From NCBI GenBank assembly GCA_958450365.1, contig CAUEEP010000356.1:49865-113864 (forward strand): a stretch of DNA of 64,000 nucleotides. The letters are read 5' to 3'. Every line of letters starts with the position of its first letter. Within the stretch, counting starts at the first letter, position 1. Position numbers and translations under genes: made by a program. Positions 25,401 to 52,537 of this stretch are shown one piece after another. Under the pieces are notes generated by a model that worked only from the letters and a program-made list of their open reading frames with translations, was not told the DNA's origin and ran no database searches. The stretch comes from Mesorhabditis belari (lineage: Eukaryota; Nematoda; Chromadorea; Rhabditida; Rhabditidae).

Positions 25401-28347
25401 ACAGGGCGATTGTAACTCATTGTGCTGCGGGCGAGGGTACAATGTAAGTTTTACGTTTCAAATCCATCTCCTACAATCCATTTCCTAAAACGTGTCTTTT
25501 TCTACCGTAATCTTGTTTCTACTTTTTATCGAATCCACTTTTTGAATCTACTTTTTGTCTGATTTTGTCTACTTTGAAATCTCGAAAACCGCCTATGGCT
25601 TAGGCTTTTGAAATCTATCGACGTGGGATTGGAAAATGTAGCTGACGATGAGATCTAGTTGGGGATTAGAGTGTTGAGCTTCTGTGAAAACTTGGAAACC
25701 GTAAAATAGTCATCAACTCGGCTCTGCACTACTATTAGAGAGAATACGGTAACGATTTGTACGATCAACAAACTCTAATCGATCCAAATACCGTATTCTC
25801 TCTAATATTGGGTTGATGGAAAAGTCCTTTCCGATTTTTTGGGAGAGTACCTTAAATTTGTCCAATTTTGACGTTTTATAGCTCATCCTAAAGCTGAATT
25901 CAAGACGGATCGATTGGTAAAAACGAGAAAGACGAAGGAAAAACGCGAAAAGCGGCGGTACTCTAAGGTACTCTCCCAAAAACTCTAAGGTACTCTCCCA
26001 AAAAATCGGAAAGGACTTTTCCATCAACCCAATAGTAGTGCAGTCCAAGCTTCGCCTAAATTGCTCGAAATAGATAAGATGATGGTACTTTCCGATTATA
26101 CCATCCCATACCAAGATAGTTTAGACCTATAATATTGTTTTATCCACTTTATGCGTATGTTTATCTAATCCAAATTTAGCCCGAAACTATAACTTAAACA
26201 TATCTGATACTTAAAATAGCCATATTGTGTTAAAATCGTCCAAATATCGTATACAAAAACGGATGGAGAGGTATAATCGGATAGTATCCGAAAGATTACA
26301 CAAAACAAACAGTAAAACAAAACAAAAAGTTACAATTAATTACGCATTGACTTGAAGAATGAAAGTGGTTGGAAAATAATTCAGTCCGCCTTTAAATACG
26401 CGAGCAAAAAGATCGTGCATTTTAGAACTTCATGGCTGGCTGTCATAGCAAATATGGCTTATATTATCCAACAATTATTTGACTCATTTATTTGGATCAA
26501 GAATTATTGGGTTGGGGAGAATGAGTCGGCGCCGAAATTTAAAGAAACTTTTTGCACCCATAAAACCTTCTTTAAATACACGTTTTGTTTCATCAAAATG
26601 GTCCACTATTTCTTTACAAAATGGCTTTTGAGAGATTCCACAAAGCTTTTCTTTTTTGGGATTTTATGGATTCCCAAACACAGCTAATCAAAATGACAAA
26701 AAGTCCGACTCATTGCTTGAACAGTTTCTTCCACATAAACCTCCTTTGGTGTTTATATAAAAAAGATAGAGCACACTCAATTACATAAGTTACCAAATTT
26801 TCAGGAAGATCCCTCCAACCGTTTACTCTAGATGACAGTTTATCGATTTTGTGAAAAAATGATCCTTTGTTGAGTTGAGGCGCTGTTTGAGTTCTCTTTT
26901 AAATATTATTTTGTAGAGAATTAGTTACCCTTCTACGGATATCAAACGCATATCATTTGACAAAGTCTGCTATAAGTTTTAGAAATTTCTTCATTTTCGG
27001 CGCCGACTCATTCTCCCCAACCCAATATATGCTCAAAATTATCCAAATAATTATTTGTACGATCAACAAACTCTAATCGATCCAAATACCGTATTCTCTC
27101 TAATAGTAGTGCACCCTGAGCGTCGCCTAAATTGCTCGAAATCTCGAAAACCGCTTATCAGAGCCTATCGATGTGGGGTCGGGAAATGTAGCTGACGATG
27201 AGATCTTGTGGGGGATTTGAGTGTTGAGCTTCTATGGAAACTTGGAAACCGTAAAATAGTCATCAACTCCGCTCAGCCGGGTGCACTACTATTAGAGAGA
27301 AAATGGTGTTTTAAACTGTTCTAAAGTGTTTTAAAGTGTTTTCTAGTATTCACTTTTACTTTAAAGTACAGTAAATATATGATAGAGTAATCTGTTCTTT
27401 GATAGAAAAAAAAAGCACATACCGTATTCTCTCTAATAGTAGTGTTGTGCAGTGTCGTGCGAGAATACCGATAGGGGCGTTGATTATTAGATATTTATTC
27501 TGAATCTAGCAAGAAATACAATAAAATAGGATTAATCGTTGGTTCAGTGTTTCATGGCAATACAAAAGGAATACGAAAGGAATACGGAGAGAATATGAAA
27601 AGTGCCCCTGTAAAGTGGGCTCCGACCCTTTTATCCGTCCCTTTATCTTAAAAGCAATCTTTCAGAGGCGGGACAAGAAAACCAGACATTCAAATCAAAA
27701 CATTAAATAAGATTCCACAGAAAAGAACCACTTTTCTGCACAAGTGTATTCTCTCTAATAGTAGTGTATTCTTTCTTTGTTCCTGGAGGAACTATGAAGT
27801 TATCTTTTATTGTAAGGTTGGAACTAGAGCAGATCAAAAACTCGTGTGCCGCCAGGACTCGAACCCGCGACCTAAATTGCTCGAAATCTCGAGAACCGCT
27901 TATCAGAACCTATCGATGTGGGGTCGGAAAATGTAGCTGACGATGAGATCTTATGGGGGATTAGAGTGTTGAGTTTCTGCAAGAGCTTGGAAACCGTAAA
28001 ATAGTCACTAACTCGGCTCGGCGGGGTGCACTATTATTAGAGGGAATACGGTAATGATTTGTACGATCAACACACTCCAATCGATCCAAATAATTATTTG
28101 TACGATCAACACACTCTAATTTCTACACAACAGGACTAAATCAACTCAAATTTTTAAGTTTAGCAATTTTAATTTTAACATTCAATTCTTTTCATTCAAT
28201 TTTTTTTCATTCAATTTTCCAATTTCACATTTTTTCTAGGTAACCCATGAAGTAATCCCGTACAAATGCGATTGCAAATTCGTTTGGTGTTGTCAATTGG
28301 TGTGCAACGAATGTTTACAACACCGCTGGACGTCGACTTGTTTGTGA
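16407..28347 (+). CDS. Wnt family secreted signalling ligand, 12 exons
   Basis: This is a secreted lipid-modified glycoprotein that binds Frizzled. Exons are 16407-16488, 16529-16695, 18240-18341, 19963-20059, 20154-20230, 21026-21106, 21230-21279, 22976-23078, 23898-24019, 24646-24735, 25353-25443 and 28240-28347 (TGA). Phases agree throughout and give about 389 residues, normal for Wnt. Landmarks in order are a hydrophobic signal (VLVFIGFLSIGAFA), HAWDCT (the RWNCS position), ESALVWALSSTGAAWGIATAC, WEWSGCSYGVQYG, the palmitoleoylation site CHGVSGSC (Ser about 269), KTCWK, FEQSPDHC, CNSLCCGRGYN, and a Cys-rich end (CKFVWCCQLVCNECL). Exon 1 is the weak part: it is chosen because its phase supplies the first base of an aspartate codon and no ATG opens exon 2 in frame, but it places about 45 residues before the signal. 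Introns hold mariner, MITE and fold-back insertions. Which nematode Wnt paralogue this is cannot be settled by eye. Confidence 0.93.
17008..17705. repeat. Composite of two palindromic MITEs (TTTGCCATTGGCAATC family)
   Basis: Two copies of a palindromic unit of about 195 bp (17008-17204 and about 17515-17705), bounded by tttgccattggcaatcta and complement, are joined by a spacer with several more terminal motifs. The same composite is at 43.2-43.8 kb. It lies in Wnt intron 2. Confidence 0.82.
18141..18188. repeat. Perfect 18-bp-stem hairpin in a Wnt intron
   Basis: gatatgcaaattgcctct and its exact complement flank a 12-nt loop. It is preceded by tacttgtaaacaagtaca, another small palindrome. 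Confidence 0.85.
18353..18433. mobile_element. Minimal 81-bp mariner-derived MITE
   Basis: TA-flanked ends ttgggttggtgaattgaaaa and its complement enclose only a few tens of bases. They are the same ends as the larger elements at 38.0 and 40.9 kb. It starts ten bases after the donor of Wnt exon 3. Confidence 0.88.
18675..19912 (+). mobile_element. mariner element, full length, decayed
   Basis: Terminal inverted repeats (ttaggttggcaacttaataa and its complement) sit between TA duplications at 18673 and 19913. The 1238-bp element lies in Wnt intron 3, on the same strand as the gene. Confidence 0.93.
18834..19839 (+). pseudogene. mariner transposase, broken
   Basis: This is a DD34D-class DDE transposase. 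It starts MEDKKFRIRASLFYDFKQGK, with N-terminal paired helix-turn-helix regions. Catalytic aspartates are seen in TSDETW, FLHDNAKPHTA and YSPDLAPSDYFLF. The frame shifts near 19150, after the second DNA-binding helix, and a TAA replaces a lysine codon near 19345. The last 151 codons are open and end in NGEYLSN. It is not functional as it stands. Confidence 0.93.
20925..21003. repeat. Short array of gttggtagaac units
   Basis: About six diverged units 20-90 bases before Wnt exon 6. Confidence 0.8.
21494..22004 (+). mobile_element. Internally deleted mariner (511 bp)
   Basis: The ends ttgggttgatgcataattat and its complement flank a remnant. The N-terminal part (HIMLYHFEKGWSAAESFRDL) is joined to the C-terminal part (KIYNDLDDLIDDVKAWIASK to VGGEYAPE). 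The catalytic core is missing. It lies in Wnt intron 7. Confidence 0.9.
22194..22532 (+). CDS. Possible multi-pass membrane ORF nested in Wnt intron 7
   Basis: This is a 112-codon frame in a stretch visibly richer in G+C than its surroundings. It has two long hydrophobic blocks (roughly residues 3-34 and 40-73) and a polar C-terminal part (WSRGSHSVIRIDLYHPSVVF). A TTGTCTTAG acceptor-like site precedes it, so it could be the last exon of a nested gene. The opposite strand is also open for 188 codons and reads as a charged, Arg/Gln/Asp-rich protein, so the coding strand is not settled. It has a loose tetraspan or claudin-like look, but no family motif is firm. Confidence 0.25.
   Translation: MFLFAQITACIHISVSTSLSLAIVIQCFLSWLYLVRSLRLACAGGGCTLAILSLTVSATLVLHLVAGLLICLFWSRGSHSVIRIDLYHPSVVFSSGYMVGSVFFSQSLPLDL
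22545..22680. repeat. Array of cttaggtccgtactt units
   Basis: About eight 15-bp units directly after the possible membrane ORF. Confidence 0.85.
22904..22974 (-). tRNA. tRNA-Gly(GCC)-like sequence, degenerate
   Basis: Length 71 nt. The D arm (gtccagtgatagaat), anticodon loop ctgccac (anticodon GCC) and T loop (ttcgatt) are in place. The acceptor stem keeps only four of seven pairs, and single mismatches affect the anticodon and T stems. Its 5' end is antisense to the splice acceptor of Wnt exon 8. It is probably a pseudogene. Confidence 0.7.
23092..23877. mobile_element. Mariner-like MITE with a nested fold-back element
   Basis: Ends ttagtctgtccagaaagtct and its diverged complement lie between TA duplications. 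A separate 400-bp palindrome (23297-23697) is inserted within. It lies in Wnt intron 8. Confidence 0.85.
23297..23697. repeat. Fold-back element, two arms of about 195 bp
   Basis: Left arm starts agacatgggcactacaaact and the right arm ends with its complement. The arms meet near 23493-23500 (gagccaggctacaagccact mirrored). One arm recurs at about 42835-43050. Confidence 0.85.
24090..24620. repeat. 21-bp minisatellite in Wnt intron 9
   Basis: Unit ctagaactagattctcgtga plus a, about 25 copies. The minus strand is open as a Ser/Arg/Glu run; it is not coding because it lies between two Wnt exons. Confidence 0.94.
24995..25125. repeat. gagcctgagctgagat array in Wnt intron 10
   Basis: About nine short units of gagcctgagct with variable linkers. 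Confidence 0.85.
25808..26032. mobile_element. 225-bp MITE nested in another MITE
   Basis: Ends ttgggttgatggaaaagtcc and its complement flank no gene. The TA target lies within a copy of the accgtattctctctaata element, which resumes at 26033. It lies in Wnt intron 11. Confidence 0.88.
26507..27025. mobile_element. 519-bp MITE, mariner-like ends
   Basis: TA-flanked ends ttggggagaatgagtcggcg (after TTGGG) and complement. The interior has no recognisable transposase. It lies in Wnt intron 11. Confidence 0.85.
27088..27307. mobile_element. 220-bp MITE, complete copy
   Basis: Same family as 9264-9483, in the opposite orientation. It lies in Wnt intron 11. Confidence 0.85.
27880..28052. mobile_element. 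220-bp MITE, left end missing
   Basis: It starts within the family interior (ctaaattgctcgaaatctcg) directly after a tRNA-like fragment (27850-27880) and ends in the terminal repeat. Other partial copies are at 25615-25751, 25790-25807 with 26033-26075, and 37461-37530. Confidence 0.78.
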
Positions 28348-28410
28348 AAACTTTTCCGAACTCAAATCATTTGAAATTTTTGAATTCTGTACGGGTTTTG
28401 CTTGTCAACA

Positions 28411-28416
28411 AATAAA
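28411..28416 (+). promoter_or_regulatory. Candidate polyadenylation signal of the Wnt gene
   Basis: AATAAA lies 64 bases after the Wnt stop codon in AT-rich sequence, as expected for a nematode 3' UTR. It is the first canonical hexamer downstream. Use of this site is inferred. Confidence 0.5.
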
Positions 28417-28689
28417 TTTGCGTTTATTTTTTGCGGGAAACTGCGGGAAACTTGTGAAATTATTGTCTTGAGTGGCCGGTTTGAGCTCGCGAATGACTGG
28501 TGTAATAGGACTCGTCGTCTTCTCTGAAAAATAACGATGAATTGGATATTAAGATCAAAATGAATACTATAGACTCTATTAGTAAGAGTTTATAATATTC
28601 AATCGATTGATTGCATTCAGGCAATTGCATTGCAATGTGCTTGAGAACAAGGGCAGACCGTAGCTTGCAAGCTTTGTATCTGCCGGTTC

Positions 28690-29490
28690 TTTTTGCCATT
28701 GGCAACCTAAAGTTTTTCGTGTTTTTCTCAGCACCAACCCTTCTATTTTGACTATTTTGACTACCATTCGATGCAAAATTGAATTGCGCGTCGAATGATA
28801 CCAAAATGAACTCAAAATGTAATATCCACGCAAAGTTAAGAGGCAAAAGGGTAAGAATCGGCCGGGGCTTAGGTTTTTAGCCAACAACTTTGCGTAGATA
28901 TTACATTTTGAGTTCATTTTGGTATCATTCGACGCGCAATTTTCTTCTGCATCGAATGATAGACTTGACACAAAAAATCGCGTTTGGAACAAGCCCAAAG
29001 TACCCGGTTAGGCAAAATTACCCGGATAACTTTTTGGAAAAGTTGTCGTTGGATAAGTGGTTGTCGCAGGCTTGATTTCTCTCAAAGTTTCAAGTGTTAT
29101 ACAGAGAATTATAGCCCTTAATCTTGGCTACATTTCTCTATGAAAAACTTCCCAATCGTATGTTTGCAACTCATTTGACAAGCGCTTGAATGAGATGAGC
29201 ACTCGATCTCTATCCGGCGATGTGCCACTATCATTCGATGCAAAATCAAATTGTGCGTCGAATGATACCAAAATGAACTCAAAATGTAATATTCACGCAA
29301 AGTTGTTGGCTAAAAACCTAAACCCCGGCCGATTCTTTCCCTTTTGCCTCATAACTTTGCGTGGATATTATATTTTGAGTTCATTTTGGTATCATTCGAC
29401 GCGCAATTTTCTTCTGCATCGAATGATAGTTAAAATAGTCAAAATAGAAGGGTTGGTGCTAAGAAAAACACAAAAAACTTTAGATTGCCA
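28690..29490. repeat. Inverted repeat arms around a CAGGGTG-family relic
   Basis: 28690-28850 (gccattggcaacctaaagtt, then atgataccaaaatgaactca) is mirrored by 29340-29490, with a second internal pair at 28885-28960 and 29218-29300. The centre holds a relic of the element seen at 46.3 kb. It fills the gap between the Wnt 3' end and the tubulin 3' end. Confidence 0.7.
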
Positions 29491-29596
29491 ACGGCAAATG
29501 ACAAATGACAGATGAATCGACCGATGTTTTCTTTAAAAGTCTAGCATTGACTAGCAGTCTAGTCTAGCATTGACTATTTGTATTTGTTCTAAAACC

Positions 29597-46170
<16,574 letters not shown>

Positions 46171-46280
46171 CTAGAGCTAACTGAAATTTAGACTCTAGTT
46201 AGCTAAGTTAACATGTAACTTAGTTAGTTAGTTAGCTAAGACATTTAACAAGTCTAACTATCTAAATATCTGAATATCTA

Positions 46281-46844
46281 CAGGGTGACCAAGAATTACC
46301 GCAAGAACTTTTTGAAAAAGTATCTGCAAAACGTCTAATTTTTTCTCAAAAGTGGCAAGTGTTATATAGAGAATTGTAGCCCTAATTTTCGGCAACATTT
46401 ATCTCCCAAAAACTTCCCGATTGGACTTATACAACTCATTTAACAAGCGCTTGAATGCGCGCTAGTCGACATCTCTCCGGCGAATTTGTTATTTGGCCGC
46501 TTTTCTCTATTGGTGATTCCAGTTCAGCCAAAATAGTTAAGTGTAATTCTTAATGTTATTAAGTGATGTTAAACGCTATTTTTGCATTGAAGAAATATTG
46601 AAAAGCTTTTCTTAACAATTTTCAATAGAGAAAAGCGGCCAAATAACAGATTCGCTGAAGGAAGTCGACTAGCGCATTCAAGCGCTTGTTAAATGAGTTG
46701 TATAGGTCCAATCGGGGGAGTTTTTGAGATAAATGTTGCCGAAAATTAGGACTAAAATCTCTATATAACACTGTCACTTTGAGAAAAATTAGACATTTCT
46801 AGATACTTTTTCAAAAGTTCTTGCGGTAATTCTTGGTCACCCTG
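46281..46844. mobile_element. 564-bp CAGGGTG-ended MITE with long inverted repeats
   Basis: TA-flanked ends cagggtgaccaagaattacc and complement. The inverted repeat runs over 200 bp inward with few mismatches (including agcgcttgaatgcgc and gtcgactagcgc). A relic of the same family lies at about 29030-29215. Confidence 0.85.
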
Positions 46845-46854
46845 TAATTCTCTA

Positions 46855-46965
46855 ATTATCTAAATATCTAAATAGCTAATTATCTAATTATCTAATTATC
46901 TAATTATCTAATTATCTAATTATCTAATTATCTAATTATCTAAATAACTAAATATCTAAATATCT
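46855..46965. repeat. 8-bp array aattatct
   Basis: About twelve units next to the 564-bp MITE. Confidence 0.9.
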
Positions 46966-47488
46966 AAATATTCTAAAAAGCCTACATTTCCCCGATAAGG
47001 AGTCGACGCCGATCCGACAGTTGACATTGCTCAAGGAAATTTGTGAAAACTAGAGTACGGCAGATATAATTACTGTAGCTTTAGGTTTCAAATAGTACAA
47101 TTAGATGGGTCACCTGCTTTTGAATCTCTTAGCTTTGGGTGGATCTTCTCTCTTTTCTTCTCTTTTCTTTTCTTTTCGATTTCTCTTTCAAATCCGCGTT
47201 GCCTAGAAGCCGCAAGCACCACAATGGACACAAAACGGCATTTTAGATGAGTTTTTCTGACTGACTTCACTAATGGATCCTCTTTTTCGATACTAGAAAT
47301 ACTAGGGAATAGATTTGGTGAGATTAGGGTTATTGGAATTACGAGTTTTGATGACCGAAAAAGAAATGATGACAAGTTACAGTTAATCGTATGCCAGAGA
47401 TGCTTCTAATGGAATTTCGATTCGGAGCAGACTAGGTTTGGGCAGATCTAGCTCAAGCGTTATAATGTATGCTAAAGCGTTATAATGT
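46966..47488. other. Possible upstream part of the tubulin gene; no exon proven
   Basis: The ATG exon of alpha-tubulin should lie upstream of 46155, but a bare ATG exon cannot be recognised by eye. A short open stretch at 47008-47052 reads ESTPIRQLTLLKEICEN on the plus strand; its meaning is unknown. Confidence 0.3.
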
Positions 47489-47677
47489 ACTGCGGAAAAG
47501 CGTTAAGTTGCGTAGTTTTTGCCTTTTAGCCCAAATTTGACGTGTCAGCGAGGTCTGATTTGTCGAAATTCGGAATCTACGCATACGATTCCCTTATGGA
47601 AATATTTTCGAAGCTCTACGACCTTGCCTAAGGCCTTTTCCAGCAAAAAAAGGTCGCATTTGTCCCACCCCCCTTAA
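47489..47677. repeat. Fold-back element, copy 3, one arm only
   Basis: Only the right-arm sequence is present, from gcgttaagttgcgtagtttt to gcatttgtcccaccc, with the centre at its left edge. Confidence 0.88.
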
Positions 47678-47806
47678 AGCAATCATTGTGTCCCTTAAAA
47701 CCGAACAATGGCCACAGTAATCCCAAATAAATAAATTTTCTTAATAATCACAATGTTGAATTGAAATTTGATTTGAAATTTGAATTGAAACTTGAAATTT
47801 TTGAAA

Positions 47807-47869
47807 ATTCATAGGCTAATCTTTAGCTCAAAAGTCATGTGCTTTTGAGCTAAAGATTAGCCTATGAAT
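47807..47869. repeat. Perfect hairpin with 28-bp stem
   Basis: attcataggctaatctttag continuing to ctcaaaag pairs exactly with its complement across a 7-nt loop. A decayed relative lies at 54640-54700. Confidence 0.88.
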
Positions 47870-48369
47870 TGGCGCCATCTAAGCATCTTTATTTTCAAAA
47901 TGATGACAAATAACACTTTATCATATCATATTTTTCGTATTCTATTGCATTTTTCGTATTCTATTGCAAATCCTTGTGTTTTTTTTCAAAAAAATCATTA
48001 CAATACTGTAGCTAGTTTTTGCAAAAAAAAAACTGGAAAAGGGAAAAACATTCAGTGGACGGAATACGGCACAAATTTTACTGCCACAACAAGATGCTCG
48101 TGCTAAAAGTATGATCACATTCGTTGGTCAGCTTAGAAATTTCTCGAGGGCACTGAGTTGGATTGGATCGTTTCTCGAGGGCACTGCTGGAAAGCTTGGT
48201 GTCACGGCAAAAGTTGCCCAAATTGGATATCCAGATCTTGCCTTTTTTTCTCTGCCTATTTTTCTCTGCCATTTCTTTCGAAGTAACATTTCCTGAAACT
48301 CTCCAAGTTTTACGTCTGGCCTAGTGTACATTTTTTTACGAATTTTCACAAAACTTGCATTTTAAGCGA

Positions 48370-48720
48370 GCCCAAAATGGAAATGCAAAAGAACTGGTTT
48401 ACTGGGCACCATCGGGATTCGAACCAGCGACCCTCCGCTTACCAACCTGGCCCGCTACCACTGAGCCACAGGGACACCTTCGCCGGTCCCACCAAAGATG
48501 ACCTTTATCCCTCCCTCATTCTTTTTTCTTCCTTTTTCTTTGTCTTTCCTTTTTCTTCTTTGTGTTTCCTATTTCTTCCTGAGCAAAGAATTCCCCGGTA
48601 GCTCAGTGGTAGAGCATTTGGCTGGTAAGCAGAAGGTCGAGGGTTCGATTCTCCTCATTTCCAAATTTTCCAAATTCTTTGCCATTCATTTCTTTACTTT
48701 ATTACATAACTGAAAATGTG
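48370..48720. repeat. Composite element with two divergent tRNA-like modules, copy 1
   Basis: A minus-strand module (about 48396-48475: ccctgtggctcagtggtagc to ctggttcgaatcccg) and a plus-strand Thr-like module (about 48592-48663: ccggtagctcagtggtagag, ctggtaagcag, gggttcgatt) face away from each other. About 115 bp of pyrimidine-rich DNA lies between. Stems are imperfect, so these look tRNA-derived rather than working genes. Confidence 0.75.
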
Positions 48721-49234
48721 TTTTGTTCATTGTTCGGTTCAGTTTCCATATGTTCTGGATGATTAAAGACAAAAGAAATCCCATTTTTTCTACTTGGAAA
48801 ACACAAAAAAATCGATTTTCAAAAAATCTGTCAGATGGATTTAAAAAATTCTTCTAAATTCATTTTCAGCACATTTTTCTGCATCGAATTGATATTCGAA
48901 CATCAAAATCGAATAGAAAGCGATTTTCTTTGCTTTATTTTACGCGGATGGTGGCCCCTTTTCGCCTTTAAAGTCACCATTGTGTTCCCCTAAAACCCAA
49001 GCATGACTACAGTAATCCCAAAAGTCATCATTTGTTTCATTTCTTCTAAAGAAAACTCAAAAAATTTGCCCAAGTCAAGCGATTTTAATCCTTTTGTCTC
49101 CAGAATGGTGAGAAATATCATTTTTTTGGCGTTTTTTGGCGTTCTATTGCTAATCCTTGTGTTCGTTTTTTGAAAAATGATTACAATACTGTAGCTTTGA
49201 GTAAAATGAGCAACTTTAGTATGAGAAAACTTTA

Positions 49235-50015
49235 AATTTAGGTTTGGATTTAGATTTAGATTTAGATTAGATTTAGATTAGATTTAGATTTAGATTGAAA
49301 TTTAGATTTAGATTTAGATTTAGATTTAGATTTAGATTTAGACTAGGCGTGGCTCTTTTATCTTGCATCCCGAATCTGTTTTCTCTAAATCCTCTAGAGC
49401 TTTTTTCGTAAATCGTGTGACTAAAGTTTGGAATGCCCTTCCCGACAAGTTGTGTTTGATCTCCACCGTGTCTGATTTTAAAAGGGCTATTTCGTTGCAT
49501 TTGAAGTGACTTTGTGATCTTTTATCTAGTACATTTTTCATGTCATTTTCGCACTTTATTTCTTTCTGAATCAAGTATTTATATTATTTAGATTAGATTT
49601 GGATTTAGATTTAGATTAGATTTAGATTTAGATTTAGATTAGATTTAGATTTAGATTTAGATTTAGATTAGATTTAGATTAGATTTAGATTTAGATTTAG
49701 ATTTAGATTTGGATTCAGATTTAGATTTAGATTACATTTAGATTTAGATTTAGATTTAGATTAGATTTAGATTTAGATTTGGATTCAGATTTAGATTAGA
49801 TTTAGATTTAGATTCAGATTTAGATTTAGATTAGATTAGATTTAAATTTAGATTTGGATTCAGATTCAGATTTAAATTTAAATTTAGATTCAGATTCAGA
49901 TTTAGATTTAGATTTAGATTTGGATTTAGATTTAGACTTAAATTTAGATTCTAGATTTAAATTTAGATTCTAGATTAGATTAGATTTAAATTTAGATTTA
50001 GATTCTAGATTTTAA
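49235..50015. repeat. Hexamer array (TTTAGA)n around a LINE end
   Basis: gatttagatttagatt with occasional ggattcaga variants, split by the LINE fragment at 49342-49575. Confidence 0.92.
49342..49509 (+). pseudogene. LINE reverse transcriptase C-terminus (5'-truncated)
   Basis: The frame reads RAFFVNRVTKVWNALPDKLC, then STVSDFKRAISLHLK and TGA. This is the typical end of a non-LTR retrotransposon reverse transcriptase (the VWNxLP motif). It is embedded in TTTAGA repeats, so only a short 3' piece survives. Confidence 0.75.
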
Positions 50016-50698
50016 ATATCGATTTAAATATATTTAAAGCTCTAAACTCCCTTGAAAAAGTTTCTTTTGAGAAAACTAAAGTTTTTTTTCTGATAAATCA
50101 GCACTTAGAGATTTCTTTTCACTAACGATTTCTTTTCACTAACGATTTCTTTATCGATTTACAACCAAATAAAACTACCTAATGATGGGCGGCACCCCAT
50201 AAATGTTTACCCCAAAATAGATAAATCAAAAAGAAAATCTGAGCGCTACACTACGAATTTGCTTCTAAAAATCAAAAAACGATCACTTTTATGAAGAAAA
50301 TGATTGAAAGGTGCGATAAATTGGTTGAAAACGTATTTCGAAAAGATTGTTGACGTATTTAGACGTACTTTGTTGTTTAGAAGTGAAGAAAATGATTGAA
50401 AGTGATCTTTAGGTGGTAAAAGTGAGAAACGGAGATGACACTAGAGTTTTGAGTGAGTCTTTTTCGTGACAATGGCATAAGAATCCAAATTTCTTTACTT
50501 ACAGCTATTGCCCGGCTTTTTGGAACAATCATGGCTTCTTGGCAAAAGTCTCGACTCAAATTTACGAGGCGAGGACTCGAACTCGAGCAAAAAATGGAGA
50601 GCTCGCTTTGTAAACGTATTTTGAAAAGATTTTGTTGTTTAGAAGTGGATTTTTTGGTGGAAAAAGTAAGAACTTTGATGATACTAGGGCTAGGATCA
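50016..50698. other. No gene seen
   Basis: AT-rich DNA with a tRNA-like 3' fragment at 50565-50610 (minus strand). No exon is recognised. Confidence 0.5.
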
Positions 50699-50699
50699 T

Positions 50700-50830
50700 C
50701 CAGAGCCGGTGATCCAGACGCCGGAGCCGGCGATCCGGACTCTGGAGCTGGTGATCCAGATTCCGGAGCTGGTGGTCCAGATTCCGGAGCTGGTGATCCA
50801 GATTCCGGAGCTGGTGGTCCAGACTCCAGA
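50700..50830. repeat. 21-bp array ggagctggtgatccagattc
   Basis: About six units; the open frame (Gly/Asp/Pro/Ser rich) is a by-product of the 21-bp period. Confidence 0.9.
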
Positions 50831-51239
50831 CCGGATTCGGATCAAAATCATATTTCATGCTTTTAATTGTAACTATCTTTTACAAATCTTGTTTTATTTG
50901 ACAACTATTTATTTGAAAAACAACATTAACAACGAATTTAAAAGTCAAAAACATATAAACAAAGAAAGTCCATCAACAACAACAATCAACACCAATTCAT
51001 AACTAACAATCAAAGTCAACAATAGGAAAATTAGAATGCAAAAAAAAATTAATCTTTTAGAGTCTCAGGAGTTAATCGTTTAAAAAGAAAACGAACTGAG
51101 CTGAAAAGACGTTGTGAAAAGACGTTCGGCTGAAGACGCAAGAATGCATAGCTGTTCCACTTCAAAATTTCTTGTTTTTCAATCTGGAATCCGGAGATTT
51201 CCGCTCCGGAATCGGATTTAACGTCAAAAAAAAATTCCG

Positions 51240-51865
51240 GATTGGATTATGGATTGGATCGGTTTATGGATCGGATCGGTTTATGGATTGGATCGGATTA
51301 TGGATCGGATCGGATCGGTTTATGGATTGGATCGGTTTATGGATTGGATCGGTTTATGGATTGGATCGGATTATGGATTGGATCGGTTTATGGATTAGAT
51401 CGGTTTATGGATTGGATCGGTTTATGGATTGGATCGGATTATGGATTGGATCGGTTTATGGATTGGATCGGTTTATGGATTGGATCGGATTATGGATCGG
51501 ATCGGTTTATGGATTGGATCGGATTATGGATCGGATCGGATTATGGATCGGATCGGTTTATGGATTGGATCGGTTTATGGATTGGATCGGTTTATGGATT
51601 GGATCGGATTATGGATTGGATCGGTTTATGGATTGGATCGGATTATGGATTGGATCGGTTTATGGATTGGATCGGTTTATGGATTGGATCGGATTATGGA
51701 TTGGATCGGATTATGGATTGGATCGGTTTATGGATTGGATCGGATTATGGATTGGATCGGATTATGGATCGGATCGGTTTATGGATTGGATCGGTTTATG
51801 GATTGGATCGGTTTATGAATTGGATCGCATTATGGATCGGATCGAATTATGGTTCGGATCGTAAT
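51240..51865. repeat. 17-bp minisatellite tatggattggatcggtt
   Basis: About 36 units with ggatcggatta variants. Several frames are open; it is not coding. Confidence 0.94.
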
Positions 51866-52530
51866 CCGGAAAAATGAACCATCCGATCCGGATTCCGGAT
51901 TCGGATCTGATGATCCGCGCATCCCTGATTGGAACTATTCATTTTATTGATCCAGGGTTTTTCTGTATTCTCAAATGTATCTCAATTCTCAGAATCTGTA
52001 TTCCCAAATGTTTCCCCACAAATCCCTAATTCTAAACGGGCAATAGTGTCGTTTTTCTTCGAACTATTTTTGGCCCAAATTGCTCTCAGTTCCAGTGACC
52101 TTTCTTGCCAGGTTACACGAAATTTGTCGAGGTGAGAATTTCGTGAAGAGAATATCAAAGGTTTTGGTGAAAAGGAGAATCACTTTTATTCTCCTTTTCT
52201 CATTCTAATAACGAATTTCTCGACTTTGATCACACGAAATTTGTCAAAATGAGAATTTTGCGAAGAATTTGATTCTCTTTTTCACCAAATTCCATTCAAA
52301 TAACGAATTTTTACGTGATTTTTGACTCGTTCAAATGTGGCTTTTTCTCTCTTTTTTTCCCGCTCTCTTTTCCCGTTGTTTTATCTAACTGATAAAAGGA
52401 AATAGCTTAGTTTGAACTAGAAAGGAATTTATTGGTGAAATAAAAACCGTAGAAAGTGTCTAAAAAGAAGAAAAAAAAAACTGGCATACTTTTGAATACA
52501 CAGCTTAGATTTTGAATGCTAAAATTTATA
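51866..52530. other. One weak exon candidate, otherwise empty
   Basis: 52088-52131 is bounded by CTCTCAG and GTGAGA and reads PVTFLARLHEICR. It is too short to claim. Confidence 0.3.
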
Positions 52531-52537
52531 ACTAACT

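Noticed and set aside
47088..47375. 95-codon minus-strand frame as the missing tubulin first exon
   Set aside because: It has a low-complexity Lys/Glu/Arg run, and tubulin exon 2 starts at residue 2, so only an ATG-bearing exon is expected.
48592..48663. Working tRNA-Thr gene
   Set aside because: The box-like motifs are good, but acceptor and T stems do not pair properly, and a near-identical copy at 54.3 kb sits in the same repeat. It is called tRNA-derived repeat instead.
51172..51877. 230-codon Gly/Leu/Trp/Ile/Asp repeat frame
   Set aside because: It arises from the 17-bp array; three overlapping frames are equally open.
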